From: Bosea sp. 685
Lineage (GTDB): Bacteria; Pseudomonadota; Alphaproteobacteria; Rhizobiales; Beijerinckiaceae
Reading direction: 5' to 3'
NCBI RefSeq assembly: GCF_031884435.1
Contig: NZ_CP134779.1
Location: forward strand, 1,922,001 to 1,986,000
DNA: 64,000 bases
Shown in pieces: positions 42,213 through 50,088 of the stretch; positions within the stretch are counted from its first letter, which is position 1, and each line of letters opens with the position of its first letter. A model generated the notes under the pieces. The model did not search any database and was not told where the DNA came from. It saw only the letters and a program-made list of their open reading frames with translations. The position numbers and the translations under genes were made by a program.

Positions 42213-42410
42213 GAGCGAAGGGAGCGCCCACTATTGCAGATCGCGCCGGCGCATGCAGGCGCGCCAGGCGGCTACCGCCATGCGGGAATGGGAGGGCGGC
42301 GCTCGCGATGACGAGCATGGGAACCGTCGATTGGCGGCGCGACAGCCTTCCGGCTTGCCCTTCCGGCCCCGCCATGGCATCCGTCCCGGCAACCGATAAG
42401 GACCGATACC

Positions 42411-42623
42411 GTGGACAAGACAGAACTCGCCAAGCTCGAAGGCTACCTGCGCCGCACCTTCGCCAACCATGCGATCAGCGTGCGGGCGCGCATGAAGAAG
42501 AACGATTCGGCCGAGGTTTATCTGGCCGACGAGTTCATCGGCATCATCCATGTCGATGACGAGGACGGCGACCGCTCGTTCAACTTCACCATGGCGATCC
42601 TCGACGTCGATCTCGAGGACTGA
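42411..42623 (+). CDS. DUF3126 family protein
   Basis: Seventy-residue conserved alphaproteobacterial protein with GTG start. It reads LAKLEGYLRRTFANHAI, VYLADEFIGIIHVDDEDGD, SFNFTMAILDVDLED. Acidic C-terminus, no membrane segment. Function is unknown. Confidence 0.88.
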   Translation: MDKTELAKLEGYLRRTFANHAISVRARMKKNDSAEVYLADEFIGIIHVDDEDGDRSFNFTMAILDVDLED

Positions 42624-42654
42624 GCCGCCGGCCTCGAAGCGCTACTCCGGAGGC

Positions 42655-42735
42655 CGTCTGACGCGGCTTTCTGCGCTTCCGGTGCTCACGGACGAAAAGT
42701 CCGCTCCGCTCCGGTTCTCGAAAGCCGCGCCAGCC
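42655..42735. repeat. inverted repeat between convergent genes
   Basis: GCGGCTTTC (42663-42671) pairs with GAAAGCCGC (42720-42728), with an inner CGGAC/GTCCG hairpin near 42690. It may serve as a shared transcription stop, though no T-run follows. Confidence 0.55.
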
Positions 42736-42785
42736 GACCCACCGGAGCGCACCTCGGGACCGGCTTGCGGCGTGGCTGAAAATGC

Positions 42786-43517
42786 TCAGCGCAGCATGCC
42801 GTCGATGGTGCGGCGGACACCGCCGATCATCAGCTCCCAATCGGCGATGATCCGGCGCGGGAAGCGGATGTTGACGTCGATGCCGCGGTGGCGAAACGTC
42901 ACCCGGCAGAGCTCGTCGAGCGCGGCGCCTGCCGCGGTGTCGAGCGGGCAGCGTGCCGCGAAGCCGCGCCCGTCGGGCACGGAGACATAGAGCTCGTCGC
43001 CCTCATAGGGCGAGCCTTTGCGGAAGCCGCGCACCACCAGACCGCCGGGATTGGACCAGACCGTCGGCGTCAGGAAACGGGCATAGACGGCAAGCTGCGT
43101 CGCCGGCTCGTTGACCTTGTCGGGCGGGCTCAGCGTCACCAGCAGGCGGTTGCGGTTCTGGGCCGGGCCGAGATCCGGCCAGCCCAGCCTGAGGCGCACC
43201 ATGCCGACGAGGCGGCTCGAATCGTCGGCCTCGGCACCGGTCAGGTCCTGCGGCACCATCAGCACGTTGTTGCCGATGCGGGCGGGCTGGAGCGTCGTCT
43301 CCGTCTCGCGGCCCTTATGCGTGGCGTAGAGGCCAAGGCCGGTCGCGGCCGCACCAAGCAGCATGATCGCGAAGGCCGCCTTCACAAGAGCAGAGTCGGC
43401 GCGCGGCAGCGGTGGCGGTGGCCGCCTCAGGCGCGAGCGGACCAAAGTCGCGAGGTCGGAGGCCAATTGGGCGGAATGCTCTTGCGACAGGGAGTTTTGG
43501 GACAAGGACGCGGTCAC
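42786..43517 (-). CDS. conserved single-span membrane protein of unknown function
   Basis: Predicted 243 residues from a GTG start. The cytoplasmic N-terminus (about 45 residues, proline-rich RRPPPPLPRADS) precedes one helix, FAIMLLGAAATGLGLYAT. A periplasmic domain then includes RLRLGWPDLGPAQNRNR and ends RRIIADWELMIGGVRRTIDG. I do not recognise a named family. A CtrA-like box lies in the divergent spacer (43705-43719). Confidence 0.75.
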   Translation of the reverse strand: MTASLSQNSLSQEHSAQLASDLATLVRSRLRRPPPPLPRADSALVKAAFAIMLLGAAATGLGLYATHKGRETETTLQPARIGNNVLMVPQDLTGAEADDSSRLVGMVRLRLGWPDLGPAQNRNRLLVTLSPPDKVNEPATQLAVYARFLTPTVWSNPGGLVVRGFRKGSPYEGDELYVSVPDGRGFAARCPLDTAAGAALDELCRVTFRHRGIDVNIRFPRRIIADWELMIGGVRRTIDGMLR

Positions 43518-43704
43518 GTGCGGGGGCCTCTGAGCCTGACGCCGAAAAGCAAAGACAGGTTTCCGGACGACATCGTGCTCTCCATGACGGGAGACGGATG
43601 GATCGATGACATCCAGTGAAGCAGAGGCCGCTTAAGGGAGCGTAAACCATGATCGCGCGGGCTGTGGCGCGTTGCCGGGGCGTGGGCGAAGCGCTGGCGG
43701 CCGG

Positions 43705-43719
43705 TTAACCATTGCTTAT
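43705..43719. promoter_or_regulatory. CtrA-like binding site in a divergent spacer
   Basis: TTAACCATTGCTTAT is TTAA, seven bases, TTAT, one mismatch from the CtrA consensus and with the TTAACC start often seen in real sites. It lies 36 bases before the plus-strand membrane-protein gene and 190 bases before the minus-strand one. Confidence 0.5.
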
Positions 43720-43754
43720 GAGTTTTCTTCACAGTTCGTAAACCATGCGGCAAG

Positions 43755-44114
43755 GTGGAAAGGTCCGGTTTGGAGTGCCCGCCCTTGTCGATCGAGCCCG
43801 CTGCCTATGATGCGCTGCAGGCGCTGTTCATCGGCTTCGCCTTTGCCGGTTTGCTTGCCAGCGCGTTCGAGTTGTTCACGACGCAGCGCGCCGATTTCCG
43901 CTTGCTGCAGGCTGGCGGGCTGGCGGCGGTGGCGAGCGTTCCCGTCGTCGTCTTCAGCGCGCCCTTCCTGATCCTGCGCAACACCGTGCGCGGCCGGCGC
44001 ATCGAGGGGCGGCCCTTCGTCTTCGTCATGCTGGCGAGCATGATCGCCTCGCTCTGGAGCATGGCCTCGGGGCGGGTGGTGCTCGATCTGCTGCATCTCC
44101 TCGGCAGCGCTTGA
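43755..44114 (+). CDS. small conserved membrane protein
   Basis: A 119-residue protein with three or four hydrophobic segments (ALFIGFAFAGLLASAFELF, LAAVASVPVVVFSAPFLIL, FVFVMLASMIASLWSM) and a conserved RNTVRGRRIEGRPF loop. No function is assigned. GTG at 43755 or TTG at 43770 may be the start. A 17-bp triplicated repeat follows. Confidence 0.72.
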   Translation: MERSGLECPPLSIEPAAYDALQALFIGFAFAGLLASAFELFTTQRADFRLLQAGGLAAVASVPVVVFSAPFLILRNTVRGRRIEGRPFVFVMLASMIASLWSMASGRVVLDLLHLLGSA

Positions 44115-44146
44115 CGGAAGACCGGCCGGGCCTGCAATCCTGCATT

Positions 44147-44197
44147 CAGATCCTGCCTGCATGCAGATCCTGCCTGCATGCAGATCCTGCCTGCATG
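44147..44197. repeat. 17-bp perfect tandem triplication
   Basis: CAGATCCTGCCTGCATG occurs three times without a mismatch (44147, 44164, 44181), followed by a partial fourth copy. It lies directly upstream of the gamma-carbonic-anhydrase gene and is the clearest tandem array in the window. Confidence 0.95.
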
Positions 44198-44222
44198 ACA
44201 GATCCTGGAAGGATATTGGCCT

Positions 44223-44753
44223 ATGCCGCTCTACTCGCTTGACGGAACCGCCCCGGAAACCCCGCCCGAAGGCAGCTGGTGGCTTGCGCCCGAGGCGCAT
44301 CTGATCGGCCGGGTCAGGATCGGCGCCGAGGTCGGCATCTGGTTCGGCGCGGTTCTGCGCGGTGACAATGAATGGATCGAGATCGGCGCGGGCAGCAACA
44401 TCCAGGAAGGCTGCGTGCTGCACACCGATATGGGCTTTCCGCTGCGCGTCGGCGCAGGCTGCACGATTGGCCACCGCGCCATCCTGCATGGCTGCATCAT
44501 CGGCGAGAACAGCCTGGTGGGCATGGGCGCGACGGTGCTGAACGGCGCCAGGATCGGTGCCAACTGCCTCGTCGGCGCCAATGCGCTGGTGACGGAAGGC
44601 AAGGAGTTTCCCGACAATTCGCTGATCGTCGGCTCGCCGGCGCGGGCCGTGCGCACGCTCGATGCGGCGGCCGCGGCCGGCATCACCGCCTCGGCGCGGG
44701 GCTATGTTGCGCGCTGGAAGCAGTTTGCCACTGGGCTGCAGCGCCTTGGGTAG
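44223..44753 (+). CDS. gamma carbonic anhydrase family protein
   Basis: Left-handed beta-helix hexapeptide protein, 176 residues. The metal-binding histidines are in VLHTDMG, TIGHRAILHGC (two His), spaced as in gamma-class carbonic anhydrases. The family block GAVLRGDNEWIEIGAGSNIQ precedes them. The C-terminal helix is ARGYVARWKQFATGL. Activity is not assured, since many homologues lack it. GGAAGGA lies nine bases before ATG. Confidence 0.9.
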   Translation: MPLYSLDGTAPETPPEGSWWLAPEAHLIGRVRIGAEVGIWFGAVLRGDNEWIEIGAGSNIQEGCVLHTDMGFPLRVGAGCTIGHRAILHGCIIGENSLVGMGATVLNGARIGANCLVGANALVTEGKEFPDNSLIVGSPARAVRTLDAAAAAGITASARGYVARWKQFATGLQRLG

Positions 44754-44755
44754 TG

Positions 44756-44855
44756 CCGGATGATTCCATCAGACATCTGAAGCCGTCTCTCATCCAGGAG
44801 TGAGAGCAGGATCAGTGCGAAAAACCGGTGCCCGCTTTTTCGCATCCTGCTCTGG
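44756..44855. repeat. RIME-like intergenic element (family A), copy 2
   Basis: Opposite orientation to copy 1. TGAGAGCAGGATCAGTGCG, AAAACCGGTGCCCGC and TTTTTCGCATCCTGCTC are in order, with the CATCAGACATCTGA arm at its left. Confidence 0.75.
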
Positions 44856-44869
44856 CCCAAAAATGGATC

Positions 44870-45033
44870 GGGCCGGTTCCTCGGGGAAGAGGAACCGGCC
44901 CTATGGCGAAACCCAGTCTTGGGGGACGGGTGGGGACGTGACCGAGCCTCGCCGTCAGATGGGAGACCAACTGCGGTGTAAAGCCGCGAGCGGGTCTCCA
45001 AGAGGATGTCGGAGCGCCCGCAACGGGGCGCTC
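44870..45033. other. structured intergenic region with three successive hairpins
   Basis: Hairpin 1 is a perfect 13-bp stem, GGGCCGGTTCCTC (44870) with GAGGAACCGGCCC (to 44901). Hairpin 2 is GGAGACC (44962) with GGTCTCC (to 44999) and an inner GCGG/CCGC. Hairpin 3 is GAGCGCCC (45012) with GGGCGCTC (to 45033). No coding frame is convincing. It may be an untranslated structured RNA or terminators for the two flanking genes. Confidence 0.4.
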
Positions 45034-45049
45034 GCGCAATGAGCGGGCG

Positions 45050-45682
45050 TCAGCGCACCGAGGCGACGGTCGGCGTCTGAGCGCCGCCGAGCGAAGTCCA
45101 GCCCGTCTGGTACTGGGATTCGCGCTTCACATAGACATAGCCCGTCTGGTTCCAGGGCAGGATCGCGTTGCGCTTGTTGTCGAGGATGAAGTCGCCGCGA
45201 TCGGTGCGGATCATCAGCACGGCATGGCCGGCGTTCTCCTCGTCGATCACGACCGTCATCAGCATGGCGCGGCGCGGAATGCCGGCCTCTGCCAGACGCT
45301 TGCGCTTCAGCAGCGCATAATCCTCGCAGTCGCCCTTGCCGTCATCGGGAATGTCCCAATGGTCGACGACGCCCCAATGTTCCATGTCGGTCACCGGCTC
45401 GATCTCGCGATTGATCTTGCCGTTGACCGCAACGACGGTCTTCCACAGCTTCGCGGTCATCTCGACGCGCTCTGGCTCGCTGATATTGACCCGGCATTCC
45501 GACGGCATGCGCTTGCAGAAGTCGCTCCAGGCATAGGGCGCACGCGCCTCGCCCGAGGCGGTGATCGGCAAACTCGCGACAGGAACGCCGCCGGGCGACT
45601 GGGCCTGAACCTGCGTTGCGCCGGTTCCGATGATCAAAGCGACCAGCGCGGATCCGATAAAATTGCGGTGAATTGAAAGCAT
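45050..45682 (-). CDS. bacterial transglutaminase-like cysteine peptidase (BTLCP)
   Basis: Exported transglutaminase-fold protein, 210 residues. A signal peptide (NFIGSALVALIIGTGATQVQA) is followed by the triad of the family: Cys in DGKGDCEDYALLKRKRL, His in ENAGHAVLMI and Asp in DFILDNKRN. Relatives of this group (LapG and related peptidases) process surface proteins, but no LapA/LapD genes are nearby. ATG 45682 gives a proper signal peptide. The 45683-45968 spacer is AT-rich and probably holds the promoter. Confidence 0.88.
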   Translation of the reverse strand: MLSIHRNFIGSALVALIIGTGATQVQAQSPGGVPVASLPITASGEARAPYAWSDFCKRMPSECRVNISEPERVEMTAKLWKTVVAVNGKINREIEPVTDMEHWGVVDHWDIPDDGKGDCEDYALLKRKRLAEAGIPRRAMLMTVVIDEENAGHAVLMIRTDRGDFILDNKRNAILPWNQTGYVYVKRESQYQTGWTSLGGAQTPTVASVR

Positions 45683-45968
45683 GGTGTCCCCTTTCCTTGT
45701 CCCGGGGATGACCATGCTCAGTGCGGATGGATTTCGATTGAAATGAATACAAGCAAATTTATGTATTTTGCCATTCCGGCTCTGGTATGAAAGTCAGTAT
45801 AAATCAACGCGGAACGAGAAGGTAAGAAATATGAGCGCTAGCTTTAGTGCGCATTAACTATGAGATGCCGGCTAGCGCGTCCAGGTTTGATTAACTTTAG
45901 CGAAGTGTGTCGAAGATGCGTCGTTCCGCCATGGCGCTTGCCTGCTGAGCTGGAACGGATGTCGCGGA

Positions 45969-46625
45969 TCAGCGCGCTTCTGCACCCGGAGCGATGCAGA
46001 GACCGGCGACGATCTCGTCGAGGTGCCTGAACAGGGAGGCCGGCCGCTGCGCCTGCAGCGCGTCGGGGTTGGTGAAGCCCCAGGCGACTGCGCCGAAGGC
46101 CATGCCGGCCTCGCGGGCGGCCTCGGCATCCCTGATTTCATCGCCGATGCAGATGCATTGCCGATGCGGGATGTGAGCCTCCTTCGCCAGCCGCCTGAAC
46201 TTCGTCGCCTTGCCGTACAAACCCGCCCCGCAGGCATAATGCGCGATCAAGGCCGCGGTCTCGGGTCCCAGCGTGCGCCGGATATTGCGCTCGGAGTTGG
46301 AGCTCGCGATGGCGAGGACGTAGCCCTCCTGCTTCAGCCTGAGCAGCATGGCGTGAATGCCGTCGAAGAGTGGGATCTGCTCGCTGTCGCGGGCGGCGAG
46401 GCCGCGGATGTGGCGGGCGATGAAGGGCAGCTTCCAGCTCGCCACGCCGAGATGGGCAATGACCTGCCGCGCGCTCTGGCCTCTCAGCGTATCGACCTCA
46501 TGCTCCGCGACGCGGCGAAAGCGGTAGCGGTCGGCGACGCCGTTCATCACCCCCACGAACCAGGGGTAGGTGTCGGCGAGGGTTCCGTCGAAGTCGAAGA
46601 TGACGAGTCGATAGGCGGTGACCAA
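45969..46625 (-). CDS. HAD-family phosphatase, phosphoglycolate phosphatase-like
   Basis: Haloacid-dehalogenase hydrolase of about 218 residues. Motif I is LVIFDFDGTLADTYPWF at the N-terminus, motif II is AIASSNSERN near residue 113, the motif III lysine lies in YGKATKFRRL, and motif IV is CICIGDEIRDAEAA near 165. A Gph-like substrate is possible but unproven. No ATG fits the N-terminus; TTG at 46625 directly before VTAYRLV is the best candidate, so the start is uncertain. Confidence 0.82.
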   Translation of the reverse strand: MVTAYRLVIFDFDGTLADTYPWFVGVMNGVADRYRFRRVAEHEVDTLRGQSARQVIAHLGVASWKLPFIARHIRGLAARDSEQIPLFDGIHAMLLRLKQEGYVLAIASSNSERNIRRTLGPETAALIAHYACGAGLYGKATKFRRLAKEAHIPHRQCICIGDEIRDAEAAREAGMAFGAVAWGFTNPDALQAQRPASLFRHLDEIVAGLCIAPGAEAR

Positions 46626-46815
46626 GGCGTCGCGGCGTCCCAGTGATACGGGCCACTGCTTTGGTCGTAGTCTGCGCGTCGCGCAAGAGCCGGCTATGCA
46701 GTTTGCCGCCGCGTGGCCCTGGATCACGTCGCATTCGGACGGAATCGTCCGAATGCGAAAATGTGATCGATTCCTGGAGTTGAGAGCATTGCTCTTCGGG
46801 CAGGAAGCCGCGCGT

Positions 46816-47433
46816 CTAGAGCTCGAGATTCTCGTCGAGCAGGTCCGCCGAGAGCGGGAAGCGGAATTCGGCGGCAAAACCGCCGTCGAAGCGGCGCACG
46901 ATCTTGGCGGGCGTCGAGCCGATCTTCACCGGCATGCCCATGGGCAAATCGAGATCGGTCGAGAATGCGGTGCCCGATAGCGAGATGTCGATGATGCGCA
47001 CGACATGCTCGATGCCATCCTCCATCGTCAGGACCGAGCGCGGATTGCGCGGCACGATGCGCTCGTGGCGGCGATCTTCGGGCAGGCCCAATTCGTCGCG
47101 GTTGGCGAGCCAGGTGAGCTGGGCGGTGAATTTCTCGCGTTTGCGGCTGGTCGCGGTGATGGTCATCGCGAAGCCCTCCATCGTGGTGCGTACGGCGACG
47201 CCTTCGATGCGACCGAGATGTTCCAGATAGACGATGACGCGATCACCCGGCGCTGCCTTGGCAGGCGCGGCGAGATGCAGGCCTCCGGGCGAGATGTCGA
47301 CGGATTGGCAGGGGTATTCCATGCGGTTGGGCAGCATGTAGCGGCCCAGCAGAACGACCTTCATACGATAGTGCCGCCTGCGCTCAGCAGCACGGGAGAC
47401 CGTACGGGGCGTTTGCAATGCGCTCAACATCAA
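46816..47433 (-). CDS. tandem PilZ-domain protein
   Basis: Predicted cyclic-di-GMP receptor, 205 residues with two PilZ-like halves. The first has RRRHYR and SVDISPGGLHL (about 17-54). The second has RRHERIVPR and IDISLSGTAF (about 120-155). Both keep the RxxxR and (D/N)xSxxG motifs that bind cyclic-di-GMP. A CtrA-like site lies 40 bases before its start. It may share signalling with the GGDEF-EAL protein at 10666. Confidence 0.85.
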   Translation of the reverse strand: MMLSALQTPRTVSRAAERRRHYRMKVVLLGRYMLPNRMEYPCQSVDISPGGLHLAAPAKAAPGDRVIVYLEHLGRIEGVAVRTTMEGFAMTITATSRKREKFTAQLTWLANRDELGLPEDRRHERIVPRNPRSVLTMEDGIEHVVRIIDISLSGTAFSTDLDLPMGMPVKIGSTPAKIVRRFDGGFAAEFRFPLSADLLDENLEL

Positions 47434-47472
47434 TGACCAGCCTGATTTCAGCTGATCCTAGTCGCGCTTGGG

Positions 47473-47487
47473 TTAACGCTTGGTTAG
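47473..47487. promoter_or_regulatory. CtrA-like binding site upstream of the PilZ gene
   Basis: TTAACGCTTGGTTAG is TTAA, seven bases, TTAG, one mismatch from the CtrA consensus. It lies in the spacer before a minus-strand PilZ gene. Confidence 0.5.
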
Positions 47488-47491
47488 GCTT

Positions 47492-48064
47492 TCAGAGTCT
47501 TCCGCCGGGAAGGACCATCAATTTTGGCGGCCCGGCGCGCATCGGCGGCTCCGGGGCACGCTGGGACGAAACGGGCGGCCAGAGCATGCGCAGCGAGATC
47601 ATGCGCATCGCGGCCAATGTGTCGAGGCCGAGCCAGGTCGGCGTGACCGCCGGCGACAGCGCGCCGAGCACGCGCGCATGAGTCCGGCCGCGATAGCGCA
47701 GTGGCAGCAGCAAAAGTTCAAGATAGACCGGCGCGCCGGTCTTCGTCTCGCCGGAGAGTCCGGCGACGGCGCCTGCCGTCTCGTCCATCACGGTCTGGAC
47801 GAGGCGGCGCATCTCGCCTTGCGATTCGACATCGGGCCACAGCGCGGTGAAGGCGCGACCGCGCAGTTCATTGCCGATGAGGGCGCAGAGCCGCGTCCCC
47901 GCCAGCCGGAAAACCGGGCCGATCGGCTCGTTTTCCAGCACGAAGGTATCAGCCAGCGCATGTCGCAGCGCGCCGGGTTCGATCTCGCCACGTTCGGGGG
48001 CGGCGCGGTCGCCGCGCAACGCGTCCCAATATTCGTGGACCAGTCGGGTGCTCGTATTCTTCAT
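47492..48064 (-). CDS. PAS_5-family PAS domain protein
   Basis: Cytoplasmic protein of 190 residues from ATG 48064. It has the PAS_5 pattern of alphaproteobacteria: LVHEYWDALRGDRAAPERGE, FVLENEPIGPVFRLAGTRLC, LRGRAFTALWP, and a LPLRYRGRTHARVLGALSP strand. Regulatory partner is unknown. An in-frame ATG at 48127 is possible but less conserved. Confidence 0.83.
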   Translation of the reverse strand: MKNTSTRLVHEYWDALRGDRAAPERGEIEPGALRHALADTFVLENEPIGPVFRLAGTRLCALIGNELRGRAFTALWPDVESQGEMRRLVQTVMDETAGAVAGLSGETKTGAPVYLELLLLPLRYRGRTHARVLGALSPAVTPTWLGLDTLAAMRMISLRMLWPPVSSQRAPEPPMRAGPPKLMVLPGGRL

Positions 48065-48285
48065 TGCGCGTCCAATGCTGCCTGTCGTCCCTCTCCGGCA
48101 CGGCTTGCGTGCCGCGATGGGCCACAAGCGTCAGGAGGAAGGACAATCGGGTCCTCACGGGAATCGAGGACGCAGTCGGCATGCCGTCTTGCCATGCCGG
48201 GGGCGGGGCGGCCTGCGCAGGGGTCGGTTAAGGTTAATGAAAGCTTAGGATTGTGGATAACTCGTTAGAATGTATCATAAATTTT

Positions 48286-48389
48286 AGAGGTTCCGCGGGG
48301 GCGGAGGGGAAGTGACCCCGGCGCAGGTCTTAACGGCCCGCGCCGGTCGCAGCCTGGAGGAGGGAGAGCCGCGAGGCTCTCCCTTTTTT
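48286..48389 (+). ncRNA. candidate small RNA with intrinsic terminator
   Basis: A promoter-like TTGTGG (48251) and TATCAT (about 48273) precede about 100 bases without a reading frame. The stretch holds GGGG-AAGTGA-CCCC, then CCGGCGC paired with GCGCCGG, and ends in a textbook terminator at 48362-48389. An AGGAGGGAG stretch near the terminator could pair with the anti-SD or be the opposite of a target site. Family is not recognised. It might instead be the leader of the rhomboid gene at 48457 with attenuation. Confidence 0.5.
48362..48389 (+). terminator. intrinsic terminator
   Basis: GGGAGAGCC (48362-48370), loop GCGA, GGCTCTCCC (48375-48383), then TTTTTT. It is one of only two textbook terminators seen here and reads on the plus strand, with no plus-strand protein gene just upstream. 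Confidence 0.93.
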
Positions 48390-48456
48390 CTGTCTCCGGG
48401 CGTTCGCGTTTGAGCAGGCTTGCGTCGGCCTGTTCCATCGGCAAGGGTTGGCCTGC

Positions 48457-49278
48457 ATGTCGGACACATCCTCCGGTCCTGGCGCTCCTTCCGGGCGCGA
48501 GCCGATCCTGAACCTTCCCGCCGTCATTATCTGGCTGGTGGCGCTGCTGGCGCTGATCCAGGCCGGGCGCGGCCTGCTGTCCGACTATGACGACTACATG
48601 GTGATGTCCTGGTTCGCCTTCGTGCCGGCGCGATTGACCATCTGGTTTGCGCCCGAGCGGCTGGAGGAGGTGCTGAGCGCGCTGGCGCAGTCGCTGCAGG
48701 GGCAGGATCTCGCCGACCGGCTCGGCCTCGCCCGGCTGCTCCTGGCCGATGGCGGCCCCAGGCTCTGGACGCTGCTCAGCTATGGTCTGCTGCACGGCTC
48801 CTGGGTGCATCTGATCTCGAACGTCGTCTGGCTCGCGGCTTTCGGCAGCCCGGTCGCGCGCCGACTCGGTACGGGGCGCTTCCTCAATCTGATGGGCCTG
48901 TCGACCATCGGCGGCGCGCTGCTGCATTGGTGGTCGCGCGATCTCGACGTGCTGCCGCTGGTGGGCGCCTCGGCCGGCGTCGCGGGCGCTACCGCGGCGG
49001 CCGCGCGCTTCGTCTTCGCGCCTGGCTTGCGCTTTGGTGCGCTCGGAGATGATGCGGTCGTCAAGGCAATTCCCGCTGAGCGCATCGGCCAGATCTGGCG
49101 CAATTCGCGGGCGCTCCTGTTCATCGGGATCTGGTTCGTCACCAACATCCTGTTCGGTTCCGGGCTCGTACCGATCTTCGGCGAGGAGACCAGCATCGCC
49201 TGGGAGGCCCATATCGGCGGCTTCCTCGTCGGCCTGTTGCTATTTCCGCTTCTGGACAAGGGCGCGGTCAAAACCTAA
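48457..49278 (+). CDS. rhomboid family intramembrane serine protease
   Basis: Polytopic membrane protease, 273 residues, about six helices. The asparagine helix GSWVHLISNVVWLAAFG, the nucleophile serine in VGASAGVAGATAA near residue 175 and the histidine in WEAHIGGFLVGLL near 250 form the rhomboid active site. A long first loop holds FAFVPARLTIWFAPERLE. Substrate is unknown. ATG 48457 is preferred to the TTG nine bases earlier. Confidence 0.9.
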   Translation: MSDTSSGPGAPSGREPILNLPAVIIWLVALLALIQAGRGLLSDYDDYMVMSWFAFVPARLTIWFAPERLEEVLSALAQSLQGQDLADRLGLARLLLADGGPRLWTLLSYGLLHGSWVHLISNVVWLAAFGSPVARRLGTGRFLNLMGLSTIGGALLHWWSRDLDVLPLVGASAGVAGATAAAARFVFAPGLRFGALGDDAVVKAIPAERIGQIWRNSRALLFIGIWFVTNILFGSGLVPIFGEETSIAWEAHIGGFLVGLLLFPLLDKGAVKT

Positions 49279-49302
49279 CGCGGCAGGGCTTTGGTTCTGC
49301 AT

Positions 49303-49347
49303 CGGCTTGTCCCGAAAACCGGTTCCCACTTTTCGGGCCGATGCTTG
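49303..49347. repeat. short RIME-like AACCGGTT palindrome
   Basis: CCCGAAAACCGGTTCCCAC, followed by TTTTCGGG, is the central part of the family A element without the outer arms. Confidence 0.6.
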
Positions 49348-49512
49348 AAGGCCAGAGGAGCCTTGCCTGCGCCCCGGTCTTCCCTCACACTCACGTCATT
49401 GCGAAGGACCTGGAACTGCCTTCTTGGCGAGTCGATCCGTCAGCGGCCGGACTCCAGTCCCGCTGAACGCGTGCCGGTCAACGGCGCCACCTGAAAAAGG
49501 AGGATCGTTTCC

Positions 49513-49944
49513 ATGAACGTCGCTCAACTTCTCGGTGACAAGGGCCATGATGTGATCTCGGTGCTACCGCACCGCACATTGGCCGAAGCCGTGCGTACCC
49601 TCAGCGAAAAGCGCATCGGCGCAGTGGTGGTGACGGGCGCGGACGGCGCACTCGTCGGCATCCTGTCGGAGCGCGACATCATCCGCGCGCTCGGCGCGAA
49701 CGGTGCGGCGGCGCTGGATATGCCGGTCTCGCGGGCGATGACCGCCAAGGTCGTGACCTGCCGGCCACAGACCAGCATGGACGAATTGATGGAGATGATG
49801 ACGTCGGGCCGGTTCCGGCATGTCCCGATCGTCGACAACGGCAGGATTGCCGGCATCGTCTCGATTGGCGACGTCGTGAAGCACCGCGTCGCCGAGATCG
49901 AGGCGGAGAGCCGGGCGATGCGCGACTATATCGCGATGGCCTGA
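49513..49944 (+). CDS. CBS domain pair protein
   Basis: Small cytoplasmic regulator, 143 residues, made only of two CBS motifs. The first has VRTLSEKRIGAVVVTGADG with LVGILSERDIIRAL. The second has MDELMEMMTSGRFRHVPIVD with IAGIVSIGDVVKHRV. Such proteins bind adenine nucleotides. A strong AAGGAGG lies 14 bases before ATG 49513. Target unknown. Confidence 0.92.
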   Translation: MNVAQLLGDKGHDVISVLPHRTLAEAVRTLSEKRIGAVVVTGADGALVGILSERDIIRALGANGAAALDMPVSRAMTAKVVTCRPQTSMDELMEMMTSGRFRHVPIVDNGRIAGIVSIGDVVKHRVAEIEAESRAMRDYIAMA

Positions 49945-49948
49945 AGGC

Positions 49949-50078
49949 TAGAGCCGGATGATTTCAGGCGGGGTCACAAAGTGACTCCGTCTGAAATCTG
50001 AATCCGTCTCTCATCAAGGAGTTAGAGCAGGATTAGTGCGAAAAACCGGTTCCCACTTTTTCGCATCCTGCTCTAGGC
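49949..50078. repeat. RIME-like intergenic element (family A), copy 3
   Basis: Full-length reverse copy. It runs CTAGAGCCGGATGATTTCAG, TCACAAAGTGACTCCGTCTG, TTAGAGCAGGATTAGTGCG, AAAACCGGTTCCCAC, TTTTTCGCATCCTGCTCTAG. It is the best-preserved member here. Confidence 0.8.
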
Positions 50079-50088
50079 TTCGGCCAGC

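Noticed and set aside
40402-42375. 657-codon minus-strand open frame
   Set aside because: Out of frame with the beta-lactamase-family gene on the same strand; low-complexity Arg/Pro/Ala translation.
44147-44197. Three-copy 17-bp array as a CRISPR or iteron origin
   Set aside because: There are no spacers between units, no cas genes, and no replication initiator nearby; simple tandem duplication explains it.
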